Positions 1 to 7,624 of a stretch of 64,000 nucleotides of DNA are shown here, piece by piece. The notes under the pieces are model-generated. The model was not told where the DNA came from. It saw nothing but the letters and a program-made list of their open reading frames with translations, and ran no database searches. A program made the translations under genes and the position numbers. Source of the stretch: Rhizobium sp. NXC24 (GTDB taxonomy: Bacteria; Pseudomonadota; Alphaproteobacteria; Rhizobiales; Rhizobiaceae); contig NZ_CP024311.1 in assembly GCF_002944315.1 (NCBI RefSeq), positions 348,501 through 412,500 of the forward strand. The letters run 5' to 3'. The stretch's first letter is position 1, and every line of letters starts with the position of its first letter.

Positions 1-1156
1 GAATGAGGCTGGAATTGCCGCCCTGGGCCTTGATCTGCTCCTGGCTCAACGTCGCGCCATCGATGAAGCACTTGGAGTAGCATTGGCCGAGCGCGATGTG
101 GCAGGACGCATTTTCGTCGAACAGCGTGTTGTAGAACAGGATGCCGCTGGCCGAGATCGGCGAGGAATGCGGCACCAATGCCACTTCGCCGAGGCGCCGC
201 GCGCCTTCGTCGGTATCCAGCACCTTGTTCAGCACCTCTTCGCCGCGCGACGCCTTCGCCTCGACAATGCGGCCGCCTTCGAAGCGAACCCGGATATTGT
301 CGATCAGCGTGCCCTGATGCGAGAGCGGCTTGGTCGAGGAGACATGACCTTCAACACGCAGCGCATGCGGCGTGGTGAACACCTCTTCGGTCGGGATGTT
401 CGGGTTGCAGGTGACGCCGTTTTTGGCGACCGAGGCGCCGCCATGCCATTCGTGGCCATCGGCAAGGCCGATCTTCACGTCCGTGCCCGGACCCTGGAAG
501 TGCAGGGAGGCGAAGCGCTGGCCGTTCATCCAGGCCGAACGCTTGTGCAGATTGGCATTGTGCTCAGCCCAGGCCCCGATCGGATCCGGCACGTCGACGC
601 GCGAGGCGGCGAAGATCGCCTTGGCGAGCTTGGCGACGGCGATGCCTTCCGGATCGTCCGGGAAGACCAACTTCGCCCAGGAGGGATTGGGGTAGGAGAC
701 GATGTTCCAGTTGATGTCGAAATTGGAGATCTTTTCCAGTGCGGGCTTGTAGGCGGCGGAGTTGGCGCGATTGGCACGCGCGACCCTGGCCGGGTCCTGG
801 CCGGAGAGCAGCATCGGATTATCGCCGGAAATGGCAAGCCGCGCGGCGTTGTTGGCATAGGCCTTGGCCATGCCTTCATAGAGCCAACTCGAGGCGCGGT
901 CGAAGCTCTCCTCATGGCCGTATTCATAGCGGGCAAGCGTGGTTTCTTCGTCGGAATAGAACGTGGTGACGAGACCGGCGCCGGCCTTATAGGCCTCGCG
1001 GGTGATCAGCCGCACCAGCGGCATCGCGACGACCGGCGCGGTAATAACCAGGTCCTGGTTCTTCTGCAGTTGCAGCCCGACCTTCACGGCCACTTCGGCA
1101 AGCTTTTCCAGCTTGGCGGGATCGACGGGATGATGGTTGGGGGAGGCGAACGTCAT
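1..1156 (-). CDS. M29-family aminopeptidase (3' end cut by window edge)
   Basis: Metal-dependent exopeptidase of the AmpS/AmpT/PepS (M29) family, which removes N-terminal residues from peptides in the cytoplasm. Reading leftward from the ATG at 1156 gives 385 codons without a stop. Most family members have about 410-420 residues, so roughly 30 C-terminal residues lie outside the window. Family hallmarks are visible: the stretch ending GGASVAKNGVTCNPNIPTEE, the EGHVSSTKPL segment, and near the C-terminus FYNTLFDENASCHIALG, which supplies Glu, Asp and His residues of the two-metal site. No signal peptide is seen. It is a monocistronic-looking gene transcribed leftward; the next gene (ybaK) ends 90 bp upstream of its start on the same strand. 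Confidence 0.9.
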   Translation of the reverse strand, partial: MTFASPNHHPVDPAKLEKLAEVAVKVGLQLQKNQDLVITAPVVAMPLVRLITREAYKAGAGLVTTFYSDEETTLARYEYGHEESFDRASSWLYEGMAKAYANNAARLAISGDNPMLLSGQDPARVARANRANSAAYKPALEKISNFDINWNIVSYPNPSWAKLVFPDDPEGIAVAKLAKAIFAASRVDVPDPIGAWAEHNANLHKRSAWMNGQRFASLHFQGPGTDVKIGLADGHEWHGGASVAKNGVTCNPNIPTEEVFTTPHALRVEGHVSSTKPLSHQGTLIDNIRVRFEGGRIVEAKASRGEEVLNKVLDTDEGARRLGEVALVPHSSPISASGILFYNTLFDENASCHIALGQCYSKCFIDGATLSQEQIKAQGGNSSLI

Positions 1157-1246
1157 GGCAAACCTGCGTGTGAGGATCGGAAGAACGGTCCCAGACTTAG
1201 ACTTGTTTGCGACGGAAATGAAGGCCGTTTTGTTCTTTTGGCACGA

Positions 1247-1720
1247 TCAGGCAATCAACGGCGCGGCCTTCGCCTTCAAAATCCTCAGCGCATCCTGGGG
1301 GTTAAGGCGCACTTGCAGGCCGCGCTGGCCGCCGTTGATATAGACATAGGCCTCGGCCATCGCCTGTGCCTCGATCGCCGTCGGCACCGTCTTCTTCTGG
1401 CCGAAAGGGCTGATGCCGCCGACATGATAACCCGTCAGCCGCTCGGCATCGGCGGGCTTCATCATAGCCGCCGATTTGCCGCCAAACGCGCCGGCGAGCT
1501 TTTTCATGCTGACCTCATGATCGGAGGGGACAACCACGCAGACCGGCTTGCCATCCACCTCCGCCATCAATGTCTTCAACACCCGATGCGGCTCCTCGCC
1601 CAACGCTTCCGCCGCCTGCATGCCGACACGCTCGGCATTCGGATCGTAGTCATAGGTATGGACGGTGAAGGCAACCTTGGCCTGAGTCAGCACCTGCGTG
1701 GCGCGGGTGGTTTTGGACAT
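1247..1720 (-). CDS. ybaK: YbaK/EbsC-family Cys-tRNA(Pro) deacylase
   Basis: A 157-residue protein of the YbaK/ProX editing family, which hydrolyses Cys-tRNA(Pro) in trans. It starts MSKTTRATQVL; the frame stays open further upstream but that extension runs into the antitoxin gene and lacks family similarity, so ATG 1720 is chosen. The segment VCVVVPSDHEVSMKKLAGAFGGKSAAMM holds the conserved lysine (in SMKKLA) of the family, followed by LTGYHVGGISPFGQKK, the typical G-x-S-P-x-G signature. Length is normal. Function rests on family knowledge. It lies directly downstream of the toxin-antitoxin pair on the same strand, 31 bp after the antitoxin stop, but no functional link is implied. Confidence 0.9.
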   Translation of the reverse strand: MSKTTRATQVLTQAKVAFTVHTYDYDPNAERVGMQAAEALGEEPHRVLKTLMAEVDGKPVCVVVPSDHEVSMKKLAGAFGGKSAAMMKPADAERLTGYHVGGISPFGQKKTVPTAIEAQAMAEAYVYINGGQRGLQVRLNPQDALRILKAKAAPLIA

Positions 1721-1751
1721 GCGGATACCGGTGTCTTTGGCGATGCGGATC

Positions 1752-1979
1752 TCATCCGCGCTTAGAATGAATGCGGTCGAGCTTTTCAAGAATTTCCAAT
1801 CCGCGCGCGCTATCACCGTTTGCTGCTCTCAGGCGGAAGCGTGTTTCGGCGTCGAACTCAGTCAGCGCTTTCGTTGAAAGTTCTTCGAAAAGCTTGTTGA
1901 GGCTCGTGCCGCGGGCGGCGGCAAGAGCTTTCAGTCGCTCATGTTGATCGTTTGGAAGGCGGATTGTCAGTGTACTCAT
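1752..1979 (-). CDS. Ribbon-helix-helix antitoxin
   Basis: A 75-residue protein beginning MSTLTIRLPNDQHERLKALA, a ribbon-helix-helix (Arc/CopG-type) DNA-binding N-terminus, with a charged C-terminal tail that would suit toxin binding. It follows the PIN gene with one base between the toxin TGA (1983-1981) and this ATG (1979). The upstream in-frame ATG at 2009 would overlap the toxin, but AGGAGG at 1992-1987 sits 7 bases before ATG 1979 and fixes the shorter start. Expected role: neutralises the PIN RNase and, with it, represses the shared promoter at the palindrome 2414-2433. Target and toxicity are inferences from family and layout. Confidence 0.8.
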   Translation of the reverse strand: MSTLTIRLPNDQHERLKALAAARGTSLNKLFEELSTKALTEFDAETRFRLRAANGDSARGLEILEKLDRIHSKRG

Positions 1980-1980
1980 G

Positions 1981-2406
1981 TCAAAGCCTCCTTTGAGTAA
2001 GGAATTCACCTGCTGTGCGGATTTCCAACCGTGGAAATAGTAATTCAGCTCGTGCGAAGTCTCTCTTATTTGCCGTTATCAGAGCTGAAGCACCACCGCC
2101 GACTGCTAGTTCGATCAGATGATTGTCTGCTTCATCACGTAAATTCGGGCGCCACAAATAGTATATGGGGGTCCACAAACAACTTGAAAGGAAAGCATCC
2201 AACAAGGCTATCCGATCGTCTTTCGATATCAGCCGATCATCAAAGAGGGCATCTCTTCCGCATACATCTTCATATTCAGCAAAGAGGGCGTTACCGACTA
2301 GTGGAATTAGGTGTCCTTCAAGGCAAAGACGAATGACATGCCGCGGAGCTCCATCCGCATTCATGATGGCTGAGACGAAAATATTTGTGTCGACGACCAC
2401 TTTCAT
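1981..2406 (-). CDS. PIN-domain toxin (putative RNase)
   Basis: A 141-residue single PIN-domain protein of the VapC-like/COG1569 type. Acidic metal-binding residues fit the family: Asp6 in VVVDTNIF, Glu44 in FAEYED, Asp94 in DEADNHLIELA, and Asp116 in ITANKRDF. Such proteins are Mg-dependent endoribonucleases, usually held inactive by the cognate antitoxin. It is the first gene of a two-gene operon with the RHH antitoxin downstream, the reverse of the commonest VapBC order. The ATG at 2406 has no visible Shine-Dalgarno and is only 7 bp from the palindrome at 2414-2433, so translation is probably weak or near leaderless. RNA target unknown. Confidence 0.82.
   Translation of the reverse strand: MKVVVDTNIFVSAIMNADGAPRHVIRLCLEGHLIPLVGNALFAEYEDVCGRDALFDDRLISKDDRIALLDAFLSSCLWTPIYYLWRPNLRDEADNHLIELAVGGGASALITANKRDFARAELLFPRLEIRTAGEFLTQRRL
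1987..1992 (-). promoter_or_regulatory. Shine-Dalgarno of the antitoxin inside the toxin gene
   Basis: AGGAGG, which is also the two penultimate arginine codons (AGG AGG) of the toxin. It lies 7 bases before ATG 1979 and decides the antitoxin start. No comparable site precedes the toxin start. Confidence 0.8.
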
Positions 2407-2413
2407 CAGTTTT

Positions 2414-2433
2414 TGATAGCATATATGCTATCA
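2414..2433. promoter_or_regulatory. 20-bp perfect palindrome, probable toxin-antitoxin operator
   Basis: TGATAGCATATATGCTATCA reads identically on both strands and ends 7 bp upstream of the toxin start. The core contains CATATATG, which could overlap a -10 element. Autoregulatory RHH antitoxins bind such sites, so this is the likely operator of the pair. Confidence 0.75.
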
Positions 2434-2456
2434 TTTTGGAAGCCAATTGGCTTTAG

Positions 2457-2807
2457 TCAGTTTCCGAAAATGCCTGCATAAATCTCCGGCTTGAACCCGA
2501 TCAACAATTTTTCATCGGCCTCCAGCACCGGGCGCTTTATCATCGAAGGTTGGGCCAGCATCAGCGCGATGGCCCTGTCCTTGGTGAGATCGGCGCGATT
2601 TTCTTCGGGGAGTGCCTTGAAGGTGGTGCCGGCGCGGTTGAGGACGGTTTCCCAGCCGGCTTGCGCGGTCCAGCGTTCGAGATGGTCGCGGTCGATGCCG
2701 ACGGCCTTGTAATCGTGGAAATCATAGGCGATGCCATGGCCTTCCAGCCAGGTCCGTGCCTTCTTCATCGTGTCGCAATTCTTGATGCCGTAAATGGTAA
2801 TCGTCAT
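2457..2807 (-). CDS. ArsC/YffB-family thioredoxin-fold protein
   Basis: A 116-residue protein of the ArsC/Spx/YffB thioredoxin-like family. The start MTITIYGIKNCDTMKKARTWL carries a single cysteine (Cys11) in the position of the ArsC catalytic cysteine, and the C-terminal part has IKRPVLE, the family's conserved Arg-Pro motif. The YffB branch is not established as an arsenate reductase; glutathione-dependent thiol chemistry has been suggested. There is no ars gene nearby, so arsenate resistance should not be assumed. ATG 2807 is preferred over an upstream in-frame start at 2849, whose extra residues have no family match. Confidence 0.85.
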   Translation of the reverse strand: MTITIYGIKNCDTMKKARTWLEGHGIAYDFHDYKAVGIDRDHLERWTAQAGWETVLNRAGTTFKALPEENRADLTKDRAIALMLAQPSMIKRPVLEADEKLLIGFKPEIYAGIFGN

Positions 2808-2906
2808 GTCGAATCCGTCTCTTGCTGTGCGCTCTCGCATAGCACGCAAGCGGAGATGAGCGAAAGTCTGGGGACGGCTCGACGGTCATACGTCCGCTGA
2901 GGTGCC

Positions 2907-3968
2907 TCAGTCTTCCAGCGCTCCCGGCTTGCGGGCGGCCGTGCTCGGCCTGTCACAGCCGATTTTCATCAAGTCGCCGCGGCGGCGCACGAGGCGATCG
3001 GAGACGCGGGTGACGATGAGGCCGGCTTGCGGAGCATGGATATCGATCGTCCCATTCGGCATGCCGGGAGCGGTAATGATCGTCGCCAGCAGATCGCCTT
3101 CATCGACATGTTCGCCGATATTGCGATGGAAGAGCACGGTACCGGCCTGCGGCGCCCGGATTATCTCGACATTGTCGAGCGGCACGGCGGGCCCGGTAAA
3201 GCTCGGCAGGCTCACGCCTTCATCCCGCACTGCGCCGCGGGCAGCGAGGAAACCCCAGAGCCCTTCGGCGTCCCTCTTCGCCATCTCTGGATAGACATCG
3301 CGCGTGCCGCGCAATTCGGCGGTCACAGACAGTTTTCCCGGTAGCCGCGCCTTCTTCTCGCCGGGCACTTCGTATTTCCAGGCGAAGCTGACAGCCTCCT
3401 CGAAGGCGGAGCTTTCACCATCCGACAGCAGCACGGCGTCCATGTTCAGCGCCGCCGCCAGATCGGCTGCCTCCGGCCAGAAGGCGTCGTCGATATAGGC
3501 ATATTGCAGGGATTCGTCATCGCAATGCAGGTCGATCACCAGATCGGCCGCAAGCGCCATATGGATGAGCTGCCGCTTCAGCCGGTCAGCGGCCGGGTAG
3601 CGCCCCAGGTTTTCGAGCAGCAGATGGCGGTCGCGCGCCGAGATCAGCGGAAAGTCGCGATTGAAATTGGTGCGCGTGCCCAAATCGAACCGGCCCTGCA
3701 TTTCGCCGAAATGCGATTGCGCCGCGCCGATCGGATTGGCATGCGGCACGACGATGATATCGCTCAGAACCGCGCCTTCCGTCTCCGCCTGCCGCAGCCG
3801 CTCGCAGAGGAAATGGGCCAGCGCCGTGCCCGGCAGTTCCCCGGCATGCAGCGCCGCCTGGATATAGACCTTCGGCGCATCCGGCTCGCTGCCTGAAAAA
3901 TGCAACACGGGCAACCGCCACGCGATCCCCGGCGTATCGCCGTCGATAGTGATGTGCGTAATGTCCAT
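2907..3968 (-). CDS. Succinylglutamate desuccinylase/aspartoacylase-family (M14-like) zinc hydrolase
   Basis: A 353-residue protein of the AstE/AspA superfamily. Zinc ligands are visible as HAGE (His41, Glu44) and DLHCD (His148), and the substrate-carboxylate segment NFNRDFP (Asn103-Arg104) fits the family. A C-terminal beta-rich part (PQAGTVLFHRNIGEHVDEGDLLATI) resembles the biotinyl-like barrel often found in this group. Expected reaction: removal of an acyl group from an N-acyl amino acid or related compound. There are no ast genes nearby and the real substrate cannot be told. It precedes nothing closely on its strand (the MFS gene ends 153 bp upstream). Confidence 0.85.
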   Translation of the reverse strand: MDITHITIDGDTPGIAWRLPVLHFSGSEPDAPKVYIQAALHAGELPGTALAHFLCERLRQAETEGAVLSDIIVVPHANPIGAAQSHFGEMQGRFDLGTRTNFNRDFPLISARDRHLLLENLGRYPAADRLKRQLIHMALAADLVIDLHCDDESLQYAYIDDAFWPEAADLAAALNMDAVLLSDGESSAFEEAVSFAWKYEVPGEKKARLPGKLSVTAELRGTRDVYPEMAKRDAEGLWGFLAARGAVRDEGVSLPSFTGPAVPLDNVEIIRAPQAGTVLFHRNIGEHVDEGDLLATIITAPGMPNGTIDIHAPQAGLIVTRVSDRLVRRRGDLMKIGCDRPSTAARKPGALED

Positions 3969-4121
3969 GTGTTTCTCTCCTGCTTATGATGGCCCGATAC
4001 CAAGTCGTGGCCTCCGTCCGCAACAATTATGGGAAGGCGGCGCGCGGATGGATCAGAACTTGTTTCACCGCCTGCCGAAAGACAAGGTTCCGCTTCCGGA
4101 GCCTTTGTCATCGCTTCTGTT

Positions 4122-5351
4122 CTATAGGCCGCCGCTCCTGCGCAGGCTCATGATCAGGGCGAGGCTGAGCAGGACGGCGCCGGCACCGAGGAGGAAGGGT
4201 GCCGTATAGCCGAACTGATTGGCAAGCAGGCCGGCGATCGGGCCGGTGCTTCCGAGCGCCACATCCAGGAAAACCGAATAGAGGCCAAGCGCCACGCCGC
4301 GATTTTGTGCTGGAACGTGCGCCATCGCCTCGTTGCCGAGCGCCGGAAAGATCGGTGCAAAGCCGGCTCCGGCAAGAGCTGCGCCGATGATTGCGACCGT
4401 GGGCGAGGGAGCAAAGGCCAGCGCCATCAGCCCCAGGATCTCCACCACCAGCGAGACGCGTGCCAGCGGCAAGCCGCCGAAGCGCGCGACGGCTTGCGCC
4501 AATCCGAGGCGGACGCCGATGAAGGCCAGGCCGAAAGCGCTCAACGCCAGCGAAGCCCCATCCCAATCGCGGCTATGGAAAAAGAGAGCGACAAAGGCCA
4601 TCACCACGCCGAAGCCACTGGAGGCAAGCGCCAGCGCCACGCCGAAAGGCGCAACACGGCTGAGGACCTGGCCGGTGCCGATGCCCTTCTCCTTGACGCC
4701 GGGTACGGCCGGCCGCGTTTGCGCCAGCATCAGGCCGGCAATTGCCAGGCCGATCGTCACGGCGCCCGTGGCGAAGAAACCATATTGCCCCTCCAGCCAG
4801 GCGCCGAAGGGTGCTGCAAGCGCGATGCCGCCATAGGTGGCGATGCCGTTCCAGGAGATGATGCGCACAGTTTCGCGCGCGCCCATCAGCCCGATCGCCC
4901 AGGTAATCGCCGCCGTGCTGACCAGGCTTTCACCGACACCCAGCGCCAAGCGGCCGACAAGCAGCAGCGCCAGGCTCAGAACCGGAGCACCCGTCACCAG
5001 CGCCGATGCGAGCGTCAGGGCGCCGGAAAATCCATAGGCGATGAAACCGAGGAAAACCGAACGGCGCGGCCCATACTGGTCGCAAAGCCGGCCGACCTGT
5101 GCGCGGCTGATGATGGTCGCCACATATTGCGCGCTGATGGTGATGCCGGCCCAGACGACGCCGAAACCGAGACCGCTGTCGACATAGGTCGGCAGCACGG
5201 CGAGCGGCAGGCCGATGGCGATATAGCCGAAGAAGGTCAGCGCTACGATGGAAAGGAGGGATAGTGTCGAGGTGGACTGGATGGTCTGGGAGGCAGTGTT
5301 CACGAGATATCGCCTGCGGGCACCGCGCGCGGTGTCCTTGCTGTTTGCCAT
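4122..5351 (-). CDS. MFS transporter (YhhS/arabinose-efflux-like)
   Basis: About 409 residues with twelve hydrophobic segments and the MFS loop 2-3 signature in the form GRLCDQYGPRRSVFLG. Overall order of segments resembles the YhhS/arabinose-efflux group of drug and sugar exporters in the inner membrane. The start is taken at ATG 5351 (MANSKDTARG); an in-frame start at 5420 would add 23 charged residues with no clear ribosome site, and neither option has a strong Shine-Dalgarno. Substrate unknown. The gene stands alone on the minus strand, between the deacylase and the quinone oxidoreductase. Confidence 0.85.
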   Translation of the reverse strand: MANSKDTARGARRRYLVNTASQTIQSTSTLSLLSIVALTFFGYIAIGLPLAVLPTYVDSGLGFGVVWAGITISAQYVATIISRAQVGRLCDQYGPRRSVFLGFIAYGFSGALTLASALVTGAPVLSLALLLVGRLALGVGESLVSTAAITWAIGLMGARETVRIISWNGIATYGGIALAAPFGAWLEGQYGFFATGAVTIGLAIAGLMLAQTRPAVPGVKEKGIGTGQVLSRVAPFGVALALASSGFGVVMAFVALFFHSRDWDGASLALSAFGLAFIGVRLGLAQAVARFGGLPLARVSLVVEILGLMALAFAPSPTVAIIGAALAGAGFAPIFPALGNEAMAHVPAQNRGVALGLYSVFLDVALGSTGPIAGLLANQFGYTAPFLLGAGAVLLSLALIMSLRRSGGL

Positions 5352-5554
5352 GCGGATCGGGGTTCGTACCGGACAGGAGTGGCGGCAACGGCCCATCGAC
5401 CGTGCGACGTCACGGATCAATTTCGTATCAGGCGGGAAACGGTGGGGTCAATGAAATTGCTGCTTTGCAGCAAAAATTCATGGCGTCTTCAAGCAATTGT
5501 GTTCAGCGCCGTGGCGGAAGGGAACCGCACTAGGCCCGGCCGCGGGAAGGGAGA

Positions 5555-5578
5555 CAAGGTGACGATAGCGCCACCTTG
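5555..5578 (-). terminator. Possible terminator of the quinone oxidoreductase gene
   Basis: CAAGGTG and CACCTTG form a 7-bp stem around a 10-base loop, 10 bp beyond the stop at 5588. The following tract is TCTCCC rather than a clean T-run, so this is weak. Confidence 0.35.
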
Positions 5579-5587
5579 CCCTTGGGT

Positions 5588-6562
5588 TCACATCGTCAAC
5601 ACCACGCTTGCCGTCGTCCGCCCCGCCTCAAGGTCGGCATGCGCTCTGGCCGCATCTTTCAGTGCGTATTCCGCGCCAATCGGATTGATCAGGCCGGCCT
5701 GCAATTCCATCATCAGCGCCTCGGCGCCCCGTCGATAGAGATCGGGATCGTTGGCGTAGGTCAATACGCTCGGGCGAGCGAGACCGATGGCGCGGGGGGC
5801 GGTCAGTTCCTCGATCTGGATCGGAGGAATGGGGCCGCCGGCCTGGCCGATGCTGGCGACCATGCCGAAGGGCCGGACGGTGGCGAGCGTCTGCGACAGC
5901 ATCGCGCCGCCGATGCCGTCGATGGCGAGATGCACGCCCCGGCGGTTGGCGATGCGGCGCGTTTCCTCCACCCAATCCTCGGAATTATGCAGGAGAACGG
6001 CGTCGGCGCCGGCTTCATAGGCAAATCCCGCCTTGGCTTCGGAACCGACAGTGCCGATGACGTTGGCGCCGAGCCGCTTGGCCCAGCGCGTCACGATCTG
6101 CCCGACACCGCCGGCTGCAGCATGCACCAGCACCCATTCGCCCGATTGCAGCGGATGAACCTTGTGGAGCAGCATATGGGCGGTGAGCCCGCGCAACATC
6201 GTGCTGCCTGCGAGCCTTTCGCTGACATCGTCCGGCAGCCTCACCAGCCGGGAGGCAGGCAGGGTGCGCACTTCCGCATAACTTCCCAGCGGATGGCCGA
6301 CATAGGCGACGCGATCGCCGACCGACAGACCTTCGACGCCGGAGCCGATTGCCTCCACGATGCCGGCGCCCTCGAAGCCGAGAACGGTCTGGCCGGGCGG
6401 CAGAGGGTACAGTCCAGAACGGACATAGATATCGACGAAATTGACGCCGGAAATGCTTTGGCGGATGCGGGCCTGGCCGGGACCCGGCTCGGTGATGGCA
6501 AGATCAACGAGCGTCATGGTTTCGGGACTGCCGGGACCGGTGATGGCGATGGCTAAGGGCAT
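5588..6562 (-). CDS. Zinc-type alcohol dehydrogenase superfamily, NADPH:quinone oxidoreductase
   Basis: A 324-residue medium-chain dehydrogenase/reductase of the QOR group. The NADPH-binding segment HAAAGGVGQIVTRWAKRLGA is at about residues 147-166 and the substrate-domain motif LGFEGAGIVEAIG at 61-73. Structural and catalytic zinc cysteines are absent, as expected for quinone reductases. It should reduce quinones with NADPH in the cytoplasm. AGGAG lies 10 bases upstream of ATG 6562. It is divergent from the LysR gene at 6655, and the 92-bp gap contains an 18-bp inverted repeat, so control by that regulator is likely. Confidence 0.9.
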   Translation of the reverse strand: MPLAIAITGPGSPETMTLVDLAITEPGPGQARIRQSISGVNFVDIYVRSGLYPLPPGQTVLGFEGAGIVEAIGSGVEGLSVGDRVAYVGHPLGSYAEVRTLPASRLVRLPDDVSERLAGSTMLRGLTAHMLLHKVHPLQSGEWVLVHAAAGGVGQIVTRWAKRLGANVIGTVGSEAKAGFAYEAGADAVLLHNSEDWVEETRRIANRRGVHLAIDGIGGAMLSQTLATVRPFGMVASIGQAGGPIPPIQIEELTAPRAIGLARPSVLTYANDPDLYRRGAEALMMELQAGLINPIGAEYALKDAARAHADLEAGRTTASVVLTM

Positions 6563-6636
6563 TGAACGGTCTCCTTTCAGACGGGCTTTTGATCACAAAG
6601 GTGCGTCTGAATAAATTCGGTATGAGTTCACGGTAT

Positions 6637-6654
6637 CTGTGCAATAATGCACAG
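6637..6654. promoter_or_regulatory. Inverted repeat between qor-like gene and LysR gene
   Basis: CTGTGCA-ATAA-TGCACAG, a perfect 7-bp inverted repeat with a 4-bp spacer, ends exactly at the LysR ATG (6655). It is not a standard T-N11-A box because its symmetry is even, but its place in a divergent LysR intergenic region suggests a regulator site. Confidence 0.5.
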
Positions 6655-7533
6655 ATGATCGATTGGCAGGACCTTCTTCATTTCGCTTATCTGGCGCGGA
6701 CCGGCTCGCTCTCGGCGGCTGCGCGTGAGCTCGGCGTCGACCATGCCACGGTCGGCCGGCGCATCGCCGCACTAGAACGTACGCTCGACCTGCGCCTGAT
6801 CGACCGTAGGCCGCGCACCTCGCCGCTGACGGCCGATGGCCGGGCGATCGCCGAGCTGGTGGCCGGCATGGAGGACAATGTCGAGGCCATCAGACGCTAT
6901 TCAAAGAGCGCGGTTGCGGGGCTTTCCGCCGCAGTCAAGATCAGCGCGCCGCCATCGATCGCCGCCCACCTCATCGCCCCGAAAGCGGTCGCCTTTCGTG
7001 CCGAACATCCCGATATCACGCTGACGATCGCCGGTGTTACCCGTCGCGCCGCTCTCGATCATGGAGAGGCTGATGTCGCCGTGCGCATGTCGCGGCCCGA
7101 AGAAAGCGATCTTCTGGTGCGGCGCATCGGCGTCATGCGCTTCGGGCTCTATGCTGTCCCTGAGATTGCCGCAACACCGGAGGAGAGCTGGGTCTTCATC
7201 GGCTATGATGCGGCGCTCGATCATCTGACGCAGCAGACCTGGCTGCGCAGCCTGCTTGCAGGCCGCCCGATCGTTTTCCGCGCCGGCGACGTCTTCGGTC
7301 AATTGCAAGCCGCGCTCGCTGGTCTCGGTGTCGTCGCGCTCCCCGCCTTTCTCGGCGACGGTGAAGCTGCGCTTACGCGTCTGCCGACGGAGATCCCGTC
7401 ACCCACGCGCGATCTCTGGCTCGTCACCTATCCTGATCTGCGCCGCTCTCCGGCCATCCGCGCAGTGATGGATTTTGTCAGCGAAACGATCGGCAGAACG
7501 TGTCCATTGAGAGAGGCTGACGGGGCCACGTAA
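6655..7533 (+). CDS. LysR-family transcriptional regulator
   Basis: A 292-residue LysR-type regulator. The winged-helix N-terminus is MIDWQDLLHFAYLARTGSLSAAARELGVDHATVGRRIAALE, followed by a periplasmic-binding-like effector domain. Frames open further upstream (TTG 6562, ATG 6622), but family alignment starts at DWQDLLHF, so ATG 6655 is chosen; no good Shine-Dalgarno precedes it. Divergent from the quinone oxidoreductase, which is the probable target. The effector is unknown. Confidence 0.9.
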   Translation: MIDWQDLLHFAYLARTGSLSAAARELGVDHATVGRRIAALERTLDLRLIDRRPRTSPLTADGRAIAELVAGMEDNVEAIRRYSKSAVAGLSAAVKISAPPSIAAHLIAPKAVAFRAEHPDITLTIAGVTRRAALDHGEADVAVRMSRPEESDLLVRRIGVMRFGLYAVPEIAATPEESWVFIGYDAALDHLTQQTWLRSLLAGRPIVFRAGDVFGQLQAALAGLGVVALPAFLGDGEAALTRLPTEIPSPTRDLWLVTYPDLRRSPAIRAVMDFVSETIGRTCPLREADGAT

Positions 7534-7624
7534 GCCAACGGTTCGTCATGCTTACTTTCCTGTTGCAGCCTGCCAGCGAAACTCTACACCTAGACAGATT
7601 GGCGATTCCTGTGGTCGGTGATTG

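Noticed and set aside
83..1765. A 560-codon open frame on the plus strand
   Set aside because: It lies opposite the M29 aminopeptidase and YbaK genes. The high GC third positions of real minus-strand genes keep such frames open; it has no family similarity.
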